From an uncultured Alphaproteobacteria bacterium (GTDB lineage Bacteria; Pseudomonadota; Alphaproteobacteria; Puniceispirillales; UBA1172), in contig CAJXME010000104.1 in the NCBI GenBank assembly GCA_913056245.1, positions 1 to 5,249 of the forward strand: DNA of 5,249 bases. Reading direction: 5' to 3'. The translations under genes and the position numbers were made by a program. The notes beneath the pieces were generated by a model, which had not been told where the DNA came from, did not search any database, and saw nothing but the letters and a program-made list of their open reading frames with translations. Below are positions 1 to 5,249 of the stretch, piece after piece (positions within the stretch are counted from its first letter, which is position 1; every line of letters begins with the position of its first letter).

Positions 1-573
1 AATCTGGATATTAACCGCGCCGCCCGATCTTCCCTCAACGGCCATGGATCAAAAGTCTTTTGGTTCACGGGGCTGTCAGGGTCGGGCAAATCAACCATTG
101 CCAATGAATTTGCCAAATTGCTCCACGCTCAAGGCATCCGCACCTATATTCTGGATGGCGATAATATTCGCCATGGCCTCAATAAAGATTTGGGCTTTAC
201 CGACGCCGATCGCGTGGAAAACATCCGCCGCATCGCGGAAGTCGCCAAATTGATGGTTGATGCTGGGCTTGTGGTGCTGACGGCGTTTATTTCGCCCTTC
301 CGCGCGGAACGTGAAATGGCGCGGCGGTTGTTTGAAGACGGTGATTTCATCGAAGTCTTTGTCGATACGCCTTTGGAGGTCTGTGAAGCGCGCGACGCCA
401 AAGGGCTTTACGAAAAGGCGCGGCGCGGCGAATTGCCAAACTTCACCGGCATTGACAGCCCTTACGAAGCGCCTGTTGATCCCGAATTTCACCTGACCCA
501 ATATGACGTCAGCGCCGAGGAGAGCGCCGGAGATTTGCTGGCATCAATTCGTGATCAATTTGGCGATTTCTAA
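1..573 (+). CDS. cysC: Adenylylsulfate (APS) kinase domain, 5'-truncated: CysC or C-terminal half of a CysN/CysC (NodQ-type) fusion
   Basis: APS kinase phosphorylates adenosine 5'-phosphosulfate with ATP to give PAPS, the cytoplasmic sulfate donor for sulfate reduction and sulfotransferases. The reading frame is open from base 1, and 190 codons precede a TAA at 571-573. Visible motifs, numbered from the first codon here, are the P-loop GLSGSGKST (24-32), DGDNIRHGL (52-60), [10 protein letters not shown] (68-77), ISPFRAER (97-104, with the conserved Ser98), [18 protein letters not shown] (120-137) and [12 protein letters not shown]. The catalytic core is therefore complete and only the N-terminus is missing. 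The leading stretch LDINRAAR resembles the linker before the kinase domain in bifunctional CysN/CysC and NodQ proteins. A stand-alone CysC would start only about 10-15 codons upstream, so the two options cannot be separated here. The gene converges on the LpsL-like gene with a 37 bp gap. Nearby sugar genes make PAPS supply for a sulfated glycan possible, but that is inference. Confidence 0.93.
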   Translation, partial: NLDINRAARSSLNGHGSKVFWFTGLSGSGKSTIANEFAKLLHAQGIRTYILDGDNIRHGLNKDLGFTDADRVENIRRIAEVAKLMVDAGLVVLTAFISPFRAEREMARRLFEDGDFIEVFVDTPLEVCEARDAKGLYEKARRGELPNFTGIDSPYEAPVDPEFHLTQYDVSAEESAGDLLASIRDQFGDF

Positions 574-610
574 AGCGGTATTCGCCCTTCTCGGCTGACC
601 GAAGCCAAGG

Positions 611-1639
611 TTAGATTTGGTAATAATCGCGGTACCATTCCACAAATCGCGCCACCCCTTTTTCCACGGGAACCGAGGGCGAAAAGCCGGTGAGTTCTTT
701 GAGCAAATCATGCGAGGCGAGGGTCGCGGGAACATCGCCCGGCTGCATATCCATCATGTTCATTTGCGCAAAAATACCGAGGGCGTTTTCCAACGCTTTG
801 ATGTAATCCATCAGCGCCACAGGTTGCCCATTGCCAATATTGACGACGCGCCATGGCGCCACGGGCGATAGGCTATCGCCGTCAATCGCCTCATCATGAC
901 GCGCATCGGCCAAAGGCGGGATGGCATCGACCAATTGGGCAATGCCCATCACCAAATCATCGACATAGGTGAAATCCCGCTGCATCTGGCCATGGTTATA
1001 GACATCGATCGGCTGACCCGCGAGCATCGCCTTGGCAAATTTGAAGAGCGCCATATCAGGTCGCCCCCAAGGACCATAAACGGTAAAAAATCGAAACATG
1101 GTCACGGGGATTTGAAACAGATGGGCATAGGAATGCGCCATGGCTTCATTGGCTTTTTTGGTGGCCGCGTAAAAGGACAATTGATGATCGGTTGATTGGG
1201 TTTCGGTAAAGGGCATTTCGGTATTCGCGCCATAAACCGATGAGGTCGACGCCATCAACAAATGCTCAACGCCGATCTGTCGCGCCGCTTCCAAGACATT
1301 AAAACTGCCGATTAAATTGGAATCCACATAAGTCCGAGGATGATCAATCGAATAGCGCACCCCCGCTTGCGCCGCCAAATGAATGATCACATCAGGGCGG
1401 TGATCACGGCAGGTTTGCATCAATCGCTCAGCGTCTTCCAACATGGCTTCCACCGCTGAAAAATGTTGATGCTGAAGAAGCATTTGATGGCGTTTTTGCT
1501 TTAGGCTCACGTCATAATAATCGGTCATCCCATCATAGCCGATGACGCGATGCCCTTGGCTCAACAGCAGATTTGCCAAGTGATAGCCGATAAATCCAGC
1601 CGTGCCTGTGATCAAAAAACAACGCAAAGATTGTGTCAT
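611..1639 (-). CDS. lpsL: UDP-glucuronate 4-epimerase (LpsL/CapI type, extended SDR family)
   Basis: The predicted cytoplasmic NAD-dependent enzyme interconverts UDP-glucuronate and UDP-galacturonate, giving GalA for surface glycans. The 342-residue product has an N-terminal Rossmann fold with G12-T-A-G15-F-I-G18, the LAAQAGVRYSI segment (88-98), SSVYG (133-137) and the catalytic pair Tyr157/Lys161 in YAATKK. It also has the MFRFFTVYGPWGRPDMA block (181-197) and RDFTYVDD (221-228), both characteristic of the glucuronate epimerase branch, and a typical C-terminal SPVAPWRVVNIGN segment. I chose the ATG at 1637-1639 because the GxxGxxG motif then sits near residue 12, as expected. A weak GAGTGG lies 4 nt upstream of it. 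A longer frame from 1711 adds 24 residues without family resemblance. The length fits the family (about 330-340). The gene is divergent from the WecA-type gene and convergent with APS kinase. Substrate is inferred from motifs; a related UDP-sugar epimerase remains possible. Confidence 0.9.
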   Translation of the reverse strand: MTQSLRCFLITGTAGFIGYHLANLLLSQGHRVIGYDGMTDYYDVSLKQKRHQMLLQHQHFSAVEAMLEDAERLMQTCRDHRPDVIIHLAAQAGVRYSIDHPRTYVDSNLIGSFNVLEAARQIGVEHLLMASTSSVYGANTEMPFTETQSTDHQLSFYAATKKANEAMAHSYAHLFQIPVTMFRFFTVYGPWGRPDMALFKFAKAMLAGQPIDVYNHGQMQRDFTYVDDLVMGIAQLVDAIPPLADARHDEAIDGDSLSPVAPWRVVNIGNGQPVALMDYIKALENALGIFAQMNMMDMQPGDVPATLASHDLLKELTGFSPSVPVEKGVARFVEWYRDYYQI

Positions 1640-1850
1640 GCTGCCACTCAAATTTCCGATTTCCAACAGATTAAGCCAGATCAAGTTTCGCCAGCAACCT
1701 TTAATCAGCATGATCCGTTGAAATCAGTTCATTCTTCTTTTACAAATTAATGATATGATTGATCCGAAACAAGAAAACTTCTGTTTGGTTTGATGACCTT
1801 CAGACTGGATAAAATTTTAACCACTTTAACCCTGAAGCCCATATTTGGTC
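1640..1850. promoter_or_regulatory. Divergent intergenic region between lpsL-like and wecA-like genes
   Basis: This 211 bp AT-rich stretch must carry the 5' signals of both flanking genes. For the plus strand the best candidate is TTGGTT (1785-1790), a 17 bp spacer and GATAAA (1808-1813), which would start transcription near 1820 and leave a leader of about 30 nt. A TATGAT (1754-1759) is also present but has no convincing -35 box. For the minus strand I found no clear promoter. A small dyad (1767-1786) overlaps the candidate -35. None of these elements is strong, so the promoter placement is tentative. Confidence 0.35.
1767..1786. repeat. Imperfect inverted repeat upstream of the wecA-like gene
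   Basis: The arms AAAC and AGAA (1767-1770 and 1772-1775) pair with TTCT and GTTT (1779-1782 and 1783-1786) around a 3 nt AAC loop. One A (1771) is bulged. It ends on the candidate -35 element of the downstream gene, so it could be an operator half-site pair. It is AT-rich and short, and chance is a serious alternative. Confidence 0.3.
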
Positions 1851-2867
1851 ATGTTGCCCCTCGAAACAGCCGGTCTCTTTCAACTCATCGCCCTGCCTTT
1901 GGTCAGCACGGTTTTGGCCATTGTCATCGCCAAGAAAGGCGCACGCCCTCTTGGCTTGATCGACAGCCCTGATGCGCGCAAACAGCATCATGGCGAAATC
2001 CCTCTTGTGGGGGGAATTGGCTTGATGTTTACCCTTTGCCTGATGATCACGCTTCAAAACGCCTGGGGCAGTGACCTTGGGGTGATCGCGCTTTGGTGCG
2101 TGCCGATTTTCATCGTGGGGTTGATGGATGATCGGTCTGTGCTGCCTTGGGCGTGGCGGCTGACGGTGCAAATCACCGCCGCGTTAGGCGTGATCGCCAC
2201 CACGGGGCTGACCATTGAATTTGTGGGGAATTATCCGATTTTGGGGGCGGTTTTCCTTGGGCCTTTGGCCATCCCACTCACGGTGTTTGCGATTACGGGG
2301 CTTTCGAACGCCTTTAATATGATCGATGGCGTGGATGGGTTATGTTCCGGGATCGCGCTAATTGCGCTGGCTGGACTTTGGCTTCATATCCGCGGGGCAG
2401 ACCCGTTCTTTGATGCTGTTCTCATCACGCTGATCATCGCCTTGCTGGTGTTTATGGCGTTCAATTTACAATCCAATCCCAAGCATAAAATCTTTTTGGG
2501 GGATGCCGGAAGTGTAAGTTTAGGATTCCTGATTGGCTGGTTCATGATTAAATCCAGCCAAGGAAGCGCGCCCATGATTGACCCGCAATTCGCGGTATGG
2601 CTGGTGGCGCTCCCCTTGATGGATCAGATTTATGTCGTCATTAAACGCAGCAGCCAGAAAACAAATATTTTCAGACCTGACCGCAGCCATCTTCATTACA
2701 CCCTAGCCGATAAAGGCATGGCCAAAGGCAAGGTCTTGATGACCTTGCTGTCCATGGCTAGCGGTTTGGTGATCATCGGCTCCGTTCTTGATCGAACCTT
2801 GGGGCAAGCGTCGGTCTTGATCCTGCTTGGCTTTACCGCCGCGGTCATTGCCTTCGTGCGGCGGTAA
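1851..2867 (+). CDS. wecA: WecA-type undecaprenyl-phosphate N-acetylhexosamine-1-phosphate transferase
   Basis: This is an integral inner-membrane enzyme of the MraY/WecA (polyprenyl-phosphate HexNAc-1-P transferase) superfamily. It starts a lipid-linked glycan by moving GlcNAc-1-P, or a close relative, from the UDP-sugar to undecaprenyl phosphate. The 338-residue product has about ten or eleven hydrophobic spans and the diagnostic loops in order: LIDSPDARKQHHGEIPLVGG (36-55), the Mg-binding Asp pair LMDD (91-94), NAFNMIDGVDGL (153-164), FLGDAGS (215-221) and DRSHLHY (277-283), whose HLH matches the His-x-His of WecA rather than MraY. The start is uncertain. ATG at 1851 has no clear Shine-Dalgarno, while TTG at 1845 (two residues longer) has GAAG 7 nt upstream; a stop at 1833-1835 excludes anything earlier. 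Donor sugar cannot be fixed from motifs, though the Gnu-like gene downstream favours GlcNAc. Confidence 0.93.
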   Translation: MLPLETAGLFQLIALPLVSTVLAIVIAKKGARPLGLIDSPDARKQHHGEIPLVGGIGLMFTLCLMITLQNAWGSDLGVIALWCVPIFIVGLMDDRSVLPWAWRLTVQITAALGVIATTGLTIEFVGNYPILGAVFLGPLAIPLTVFAITGLSNAFNMIDGVDGLCSGIALIALAGLWLHIRGADPFFDAVLITLIIALLVFMAFNLQSNPKHKIFLGDAGSVSLGFLIGWFMIKSSQGSAPMIDPQFAVWLVALPLMDQIYVVIKRSSQKTNIFRPDRSHLHYTLADKGMAKGKVLMTLLSMASGLVIIGSVLDRTLGQASVLILLGFTAAVIAFVRR

Positions 2868-2889
2868 GGGCGCTGGGTTTCACCCTTTT
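2868..2889 (+). terminator. Possible weak Rho-independent terminator after the wecA-like gene
   Basis: Directly after the stop codon, GGGT (2875-2878) pairs with ACCC (2882-2885) around a TTC loop and is followed by TTTT (2886-2889). An alternative outer pairing joins AAGGG (2866-2870) to CCCTT (2883-2887). The stem is only 4-5 bp and the T tract is short, so termination may be partial. The separate promoter just downstream is consistent with a transcription boundary here. Confidence 0.35.
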
Positions 2890-2923
2890 CTAAAATTAGC
2901 CTTCTGAAATCAACATTGCAAAA

Positions 2924-2971
2924 TTGACAACGCCCAAGCCTTCTCTATTCTAAATATCAGTGTTTTATAAT
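2924..2971 (+). promoter_or_regulatory. Candidate sigma70-type promoter(s) of the membrane/winged-helix gene pair
   Basis: A perfect -35 hexamer TTGACA (2924-2929) is followed after 16 bp by TATTCT (2946-2951), a 4/6 match to the -10 consensus. Transcription would begin near 2958, leaving a leader of about 30 nt that contains AAGGG. A perfect TATAAT lies further on (2966-2971) but has only a poor -35 (TTCTCT at 2941-2946, 19 bp away). Using it would place the start so close to the gene that AAGGG would be outside the transcript. The first arrangement therefore fits better. Confidence 0.5.
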
Positions 2972-2972
2972 T

Positions 2973-2977
2973 AAGGG
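2973..2977 (+). promoter_or_regulatory. Ribosome binding site AAGGG deciding the start of the membrane protein
   Basis: AAGGG lies 3 nt before the GTG at 2981 but 9 nt before the GTG at 2987. Normal Shine-Dalgarno spacing favours the second GTG. The choice changes the protein by only two residues. Confidence 0.5.
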
Positions 2978-2986
2978 TTTGTGTTT

Positions 2987-3562
2987 GTGGCGGGTTTTTC
3001 ATCAAAAACATCGGTGTATGCCTTCAGCATTACCCTGGCTGCGCTTTTACTGCAGTCCTTTGTGATTTCCCCGTTAGAAGAAAATTTTCGCACCGATCAA
3101 TATGTCAGCATCGTAAGTTTCGTCTATATCAGCCATGGCGTAAAATTGCTGTTGGCTTTGACTCTTGGTTTAGCCGCTTTTCCAGCGATTTTCTTAGCCG
3201 CGCTGATCAATGCCTTGCTGTTTTGGGGGGTATCAATCACGAGTTTTACAGGCGCTTTAATTGGCATAGTTAGCCTTGGCATACCGTTGATACTGCACAA
3301 CGCGTCGGTTAAAAAAGACCTCTGGCACCCGCCGATTTTCAACAATGAAGTCGATTTCAGTGCATTATGGCTATATTTATCCTTTTCCTTGATCGCGTCC
3401 TTCGCCAATGGATTGCTGCATTCAGCCTTATATGGATTTCACAACGATGCCCTGCCTTTCTATTTTATTTTAGGAGACAATATCGGTGCCCTTGTGGTAT
3501 TCTTATTGATAATGATGATACGACGGATTATTCTATTAAAAACGATTAGAGAATTAAGATGA
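2987..3562 (+). CDS. Small integral membrane protein resembling a stand-alone MASE1-type sensory domain
   Basis: I do not recognise this as a named protein. The 191-residue product is almost all membrane, with hydrophobic spans near 10-30, 41-60, 62-82, 85-104, 127-148 and 158-178, and a basic tail (IRR...KTIRELR). The segment HGVKLLLALTLGLAAFPAIFLAALINALL (50-78) and the GDNIGALVVF motif (163-172) in the last span recall the MASE1 domain. In known proteins MASE1 is an N-terminal sensor fused to GGDEF, EAL or histidine kinase modules. Here no output domain follows: the gene ends in an ATGA overlap with a winged-helix gene, suggesting translational coupling and a shared task. Base composition is visibly more AT-rich than in the neighbouring enzymes. 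The start is GTG at 2987 (GTG 2981 possible). MASE1 similarity is judged by eye and is tentative; an unrelated membrane protein is the alternative. Confidence 0.8.
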   Translation: MAGFSSKTSVYAFSITLAALLLQSFVISPLEENFRTDQYVSIVSFVYISHGVKLLLALTLGLAAFPAIFLAALINALLFWGVSITSFTGALIGIVSLGIPLILHNASVKKDLWHPPIFNNEVDFSALWLYLSFSLIASFANGLLHSALYGFHNDALPFYFILGDNIGALVVFLLIMMIRRIILLKTIRELR

Positions 3563-3858
3563 CAGATTTACGTTTATTTCTTGGTTTGTTGAAGATCACC
3601 GAAGACGCGGCCACAACCTTAGGGCTTGAAACCTTGACCCCGTCGGATCGCTTGATCCTATCCAAATTATGGGAACATTTCGGCAGCCAAAATGATGCCT
3701 TTGAAGTGGGTCCTGAATTCCTAGACCTGCTCAACGACGCCCATGGGAAATCAACCTCCCGCGCGCAGCTTTATAAGTCCTTGCGCAAATTGGAAGACAA
3801 TAAGATCATTTTCCACACCGGCAGCCCCCGCAGCAAAAAATACGTCTTCGCTCAATAA
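3559..3858 (+). CDS. Small winged-helix DNA-binding protein, putative transcriptional regulator
   Basis: This 99-residue soluble protein has the outline of a single winged-helix domain. A first helix lies in LTPSDRLILSKLWEHF (26-41), a second near 52-60 and a probable recognition helix in SRAQLYKSLRKLEDNKII (67-84). A basic beta-wing follows in HTGSPRSKKYVF (86-97). The pattern is MarR/PadR-like in general layout, but I cannot assign a family, and there is no ligand or dimerisation extension. The ATG at 3559 overlaps the upstream stop by 4 bp (ATGA), with AGAG 7 nt before it, so translation is probably coupled to the membrane protein. It is likely a regulator whose activity depends on that partner, possibly controlling nearby glycan genes; this is inference from context. 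An adaptor or non-DNA-binding wHTH protein is the alternative. Confidence 0.85.
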   Translation: MTDLRLFLGLLKITEDAATTLGLETLTPSDRLILSKLWEHFGSQNDAFEVGPEFLDLLNDAHGKSTSRAQLYKSLRKLEDNKIIFHTGSPRSKKYVFAQ

Positions 3859-3872
3859 GGGCGCGGCTTATT
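3854..3872. terminator. Dyad spanning the convergent stop codons; possible bidirectional terminator
   Basis: AATAAG (3854-3859) is the perfect inverse of CTTATT (3867-3872), separated by a GC-rich 7 nt loop. The left arm contains the TAA of the winged-helix gene and the right arm contains the reversed TAA of the gnu-like gene. The stem is AT-rich and there is no T run, so termination efficiency would be low. Some symmetry comes simply from two facing TAA codons. Confidence 0.25.
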
Positions 3873-4857
3873 CGGTATAAAAGATTTCCCGATCCGGATC
3901 AGGATTGATAAATTCACTAACAATCGTGCGCTTGATGCCGTCTTCAAGTTCATAAGGCGGGGTAAATCCATCAAGATCAGATTTTGACGTCGCAAAAGCC
4001 GTGGTGGAACAAAACTTCTTGATGCGAATCGAACTGACGGGCAAGGTTTTGCCGGATAATTTTGCCCAGCCATCGGCCATATAGCCCAGCATCATCCCCA
4101 ACCAATAGGGCAGACGCAACCCCGCGCCCTCTTGCTCGGTCAATTGGTGACGCACCTGCCGAACCAGTGTGTTCATATCCATATCGGGCGTGTCGACGTA
4201 ATTATAGAGCGCGTAATCTTGCTTGGTGGCGAGGCATTGATTCAAAAACGCCACGACATTGCCGATATAAGCCATGGATTTTTGATTGCGGCCATGGCCG
4301 ATCATGACAAAACGGCCCGATGCGATCTGCTGGAACAAGTTATAAACATTGCCGCGATTGCCTTCACCAAAGATCACCGTTGGCCGGAGAATAATCAGCG
4401 CGCGATCGTCTTGTTTTTGCCAAGAGCGAAGTATTTCTTCAGCGGCAAATTTGGTGCGGCCATAATCGTTAAAAGGGTTGATCGGCGCGGTTTCATCGGC
4501 GCCCGCTTCCGCAAAGCCATAAACCGCCACTGTACTGGTGAAAATGATTTTCCGAATGTTCTTTTCGGTACAAACTTGAGCGATATTGGCCGTGCCATCC
4601 ACATTCGTGCGCTGATAATCTTGAGGGTCGCGCACATCATCACGATGCACCGCCGCCAAATGAATGATCACATCACCCGTAATGGTCTGGCGCAGGCTTT
4701 CGACATCGCGAATATCACCAATTTTACTTTTTTCAGGAAAGCGTTGGCTCAACTTGAGATCGATGATCTCAAAAGGGATTTGCTGATCGGCCAATTGCTG
4801 GCAAAAATTAGTGCCGACAAACCCTGCCCCGCCGATGATGGTGATTTTGGATGGCAT
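3868..4857 (-). CDS. gnu: Gnu-like (Z3206-type) GlcNAc-PP-undecaprenol 4-epimerase, extended SDR family
   Basis: The 329-residue product has the NAD-binding G9-G-A-G12-F-V-G15, LAAVHRDDV (68-75), FTSTVAVYG (106-114) and the catalytic Tyr132/Lys136 in DYGRTKFAAEE. Downstream blocks are LRPTVIFGEGNRGNVYNL (157-174), KSMAYIGNV (193-201), YNYVDTPDMDMN (218-229) and a hydrophobic LPYWLGMMLGYMAD segment (249-262), followed by VSSIRIKKFCSTT (274-286). From memory, this order and wording closely match Gnu/Z3206 of E. coli O157. That enzyme epimerises lipid-linked GlcNAc to GalNAc, acts at the inner membrane and works after WecA. The hydrophobic segment fits membrane association. A WecA-type gene 1 kb away supports the assignment. 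The ATG at 4857 is the only sensible start, since a stop lies 11 codons upstream; no Shine-Dalgarno is visible. A UDP-sugar epimerase or dehydratase is the alternative. Confidence 0.88.
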   Translation of the reverse strand: MPSKITIIGGAGFVGTNFCQQLADQQIPFEIIDLKLSQRFPEKSKIGDIRDVESLRQTITGDVIIHLAAVHRDDVRDPQDYQRTNVDGTANIAQVCTEKNIRKIIFTSTVAVYGFAEAGADETAPINPFNDYGRTKFAAEEILRSWQKQDDRALIILRPTVIFGEGNRGNVYNLFQQIASGRFVMIGHGRNQKSMAYIGNVVAFLNQCLATKQDYALYNYVDTPDMDMNTLVRQVRHQLTEQEGAGLRLPYWLGMMLGYMADGWAKLSGKTLPVSSIRIKKFCSTTAFATSKSDLDGFTPPYELEDGIKRTIVSEFINPDPDREIFYTE

Positions 4858-4986
4858 ATCTATTGCATGAGTTTCTTTGTTATCGCTTCACTCTTCATTA
4901 ACACTACATGCAAAAGGTTTCAATTTATCTTCAATTTTGAGTGTCCTGTTAATGTTTAATTTAGGATTTTCTTGTATAAACATCTC
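4858..4986. promoter_or_regulatory. Divergent intergenic region between gnu-like and manC genes
   Basis: This 129 bp AT-rich stretch holds the 5' signals for both flanking genes. On the plus strand TATAAA (4975-4980) ends 6 nt before the manC ATG, which would give a transcript starting at or next to the start codon. TTTAAT (4955-4960) is a 5/6 match to a -10 box, but neither has a good -35. On the minus strand TTGAAA is present but no well-spaced -10 follows. Neither gene has a clear Shine-Dalgarno. Confidence 0.35.
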
Positions 4987-5249
4987 ATGATGATCTACCC
5001 AATCATATTATGCGGTGGGAGTGGGGAACGCTTATGGCCGCTATCAAGACGGTCTTACCCGAAGCAGTTTTTGAACCTCATCGGTCATGGCAGTTTGTTT
5101 CAACAAGCCGCCACTCGTCTCGGAGACAAAGCGCAAAAGCCCGTGGTGATCACCGGCGATGACCACCGTTTCATTGTGCGTCAGCAATTGCACGAAGCGC
5201 ATATCGATAAAGCGGATGTGCTGATTGAACCGAATGGCAAAAACACCGC
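4987..5249 (+). CDS. manC: Mannose-1-phosphate guanylyltransferase, N-terminal part (cut by window end)
   Basis: The enzyme makes GDP-mannose from mannose-1-phosphate and GTP in the cytoplasm. GDP-mannose is the donor for mannose and the precursor of GDP-fucose, GDP-rhamnose and related sugars. Eighty-seven codons plus two bases are present. The translation shows the nucleotidyltransferase signature CGGSGERLWPLSRRSYPKQFL (residues 9-29), then VITGDDHRFIV and LIEPNGKNT, the last matching the conserved EPxGRNTAPA region. The usual Thr of GGSGTRLWP is Glu here, a variant I recall from other members. There are two adjacent ATG codons (4987 and 4990); the first is reported. No Shine-Dalgarno is seen, and a TATAAA box 6 nt upstream hints at a leaderless mRNA. 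Whether a C-terminal phosphomannose isomerase domain follows cannot be seen. Confidence 0.94.
   Translation, partial: MMIYPIILCGGSGERLWPLSRRSYPKQFLNLIGHGSLFQQAATRLGDKAQKPVVITGDDHRFIVRQQLHEAHIDKADVLIEPNGKNT

Noticed and set aside
91..501. Minus-strand open frame opposite APS kinase
   Set aside because: It is fully antisense to an APS kinase domain with all its motifs intact, and it shows no protein features of its own.
574..610. Terminator hairpin between the convergent cysC and lpsL-like genes
   Set aside because: Short pairings such as GGCT/AGCC can be drawn, but there is no T run on either strand and the stems are only 4 bp.
896..1195. Plus-strand open frame inside the lpsL-like gene
   Set aside because: It is a shadow of the real minus-strand gene, with no motif and no plausible start signal.
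1640..1711. 24-codon N-terminal extension of the lpsL-like gene from an upstream ATG
   Set aside because: The extension places extra residues before the Rossmann motif with no family resemblance, and the ATG at 1639 gives the normal length.
1800..2171. Minus-strand open frame opposite the 5' part of the wecA-like gene
   Set aside because: Its composition is low-complexity (His, Arg, Gln rich), typical of the reverse complement of a membrane-protein gene.
4132..4959. Plus-strand open frame of 275 codons
   Set aside because: It runs antisense through the well-supported gnu-like gene. Its translation lacks recognisable motifs, and it is the usual mirror of a codon-biased gene.
5014..5034. Glu instead of Thr in the GGSGTRLWP signature of ManC as a possible inactivating change
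   Set aside because: As I recall, other guanylyltransferases carry GGSGER, and the remaining motifs are intact, so loss of function is not supported.

Overview
The window looks like a piece of a surface-polysaccharide (capsule, exopolysaccharide or O-antigen type) biosynthesis locus from a Gram-negative bacterium. The best guess is an alphaproteobacterium of moderate GC content. This rests on the CysC/NodQ-like and LpsL-like protein sequences and on codon use; no rRNA or other taxonomic marker is present, so the assignment is an inference.

Layout from left to right. (1) The 3' part of a plus-strand gene for adenylylsulfate (APS) kinase, either stand-alone CysC or the C-terminal domain of a CysN/CysC fusion. 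(2) Convergent to it, 37 bp away, a minus-strand UDP-glucuronate 4-epimerase of the LpsL/CapI type. (3) A 211 bp divergent intergenic region, then a plus-strand WecA-type polyprenyl-phosphate sugar-1-phosphate transferase. (4) A 119 bp AT-rich gap holding a weak terminator and a good sigma70-like promoter. It leads into a two-gene unit: a small five-to-six-span membrane protein resembling a bare MASE1 sensory domain, and a 99-residue winged-helix protein. The two overlap by ATGA. (5) Convergent to that pair, with stop codons 9 bp apart inside a small dyad, a minus-strand epimerase closely resembling Gnu (Z3206), the GlcNAc-PP-undecaprenol 4-epimerase. (6) A 129 bp divergent gap and the 5' end of a plus-strand mannose-1-phosphate guanylyltransferase (ManC), cut by the window edge.

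How the genes may work together: WecA would load GlcNAc-1-P (or a related HexNAc-1-P) onto undecaprenyl phosphate. Gnu would epimerise the lipid-linked sugar to GalNAc-PP-undecaprenol. LpsL would supply UDP-galacturonate, ManC would supply GDP-mannose, and APS kinase would supply PAPS for possible sulfation of the glycan. The membrane/winged-helix pair has no obvious enzymatic role and is the least explained part of the window. It is a candidate signal-responsive regulator of the surrounding locus. No RNA genes, insertion sequences, CRISPR arrays or integration sites were seen.
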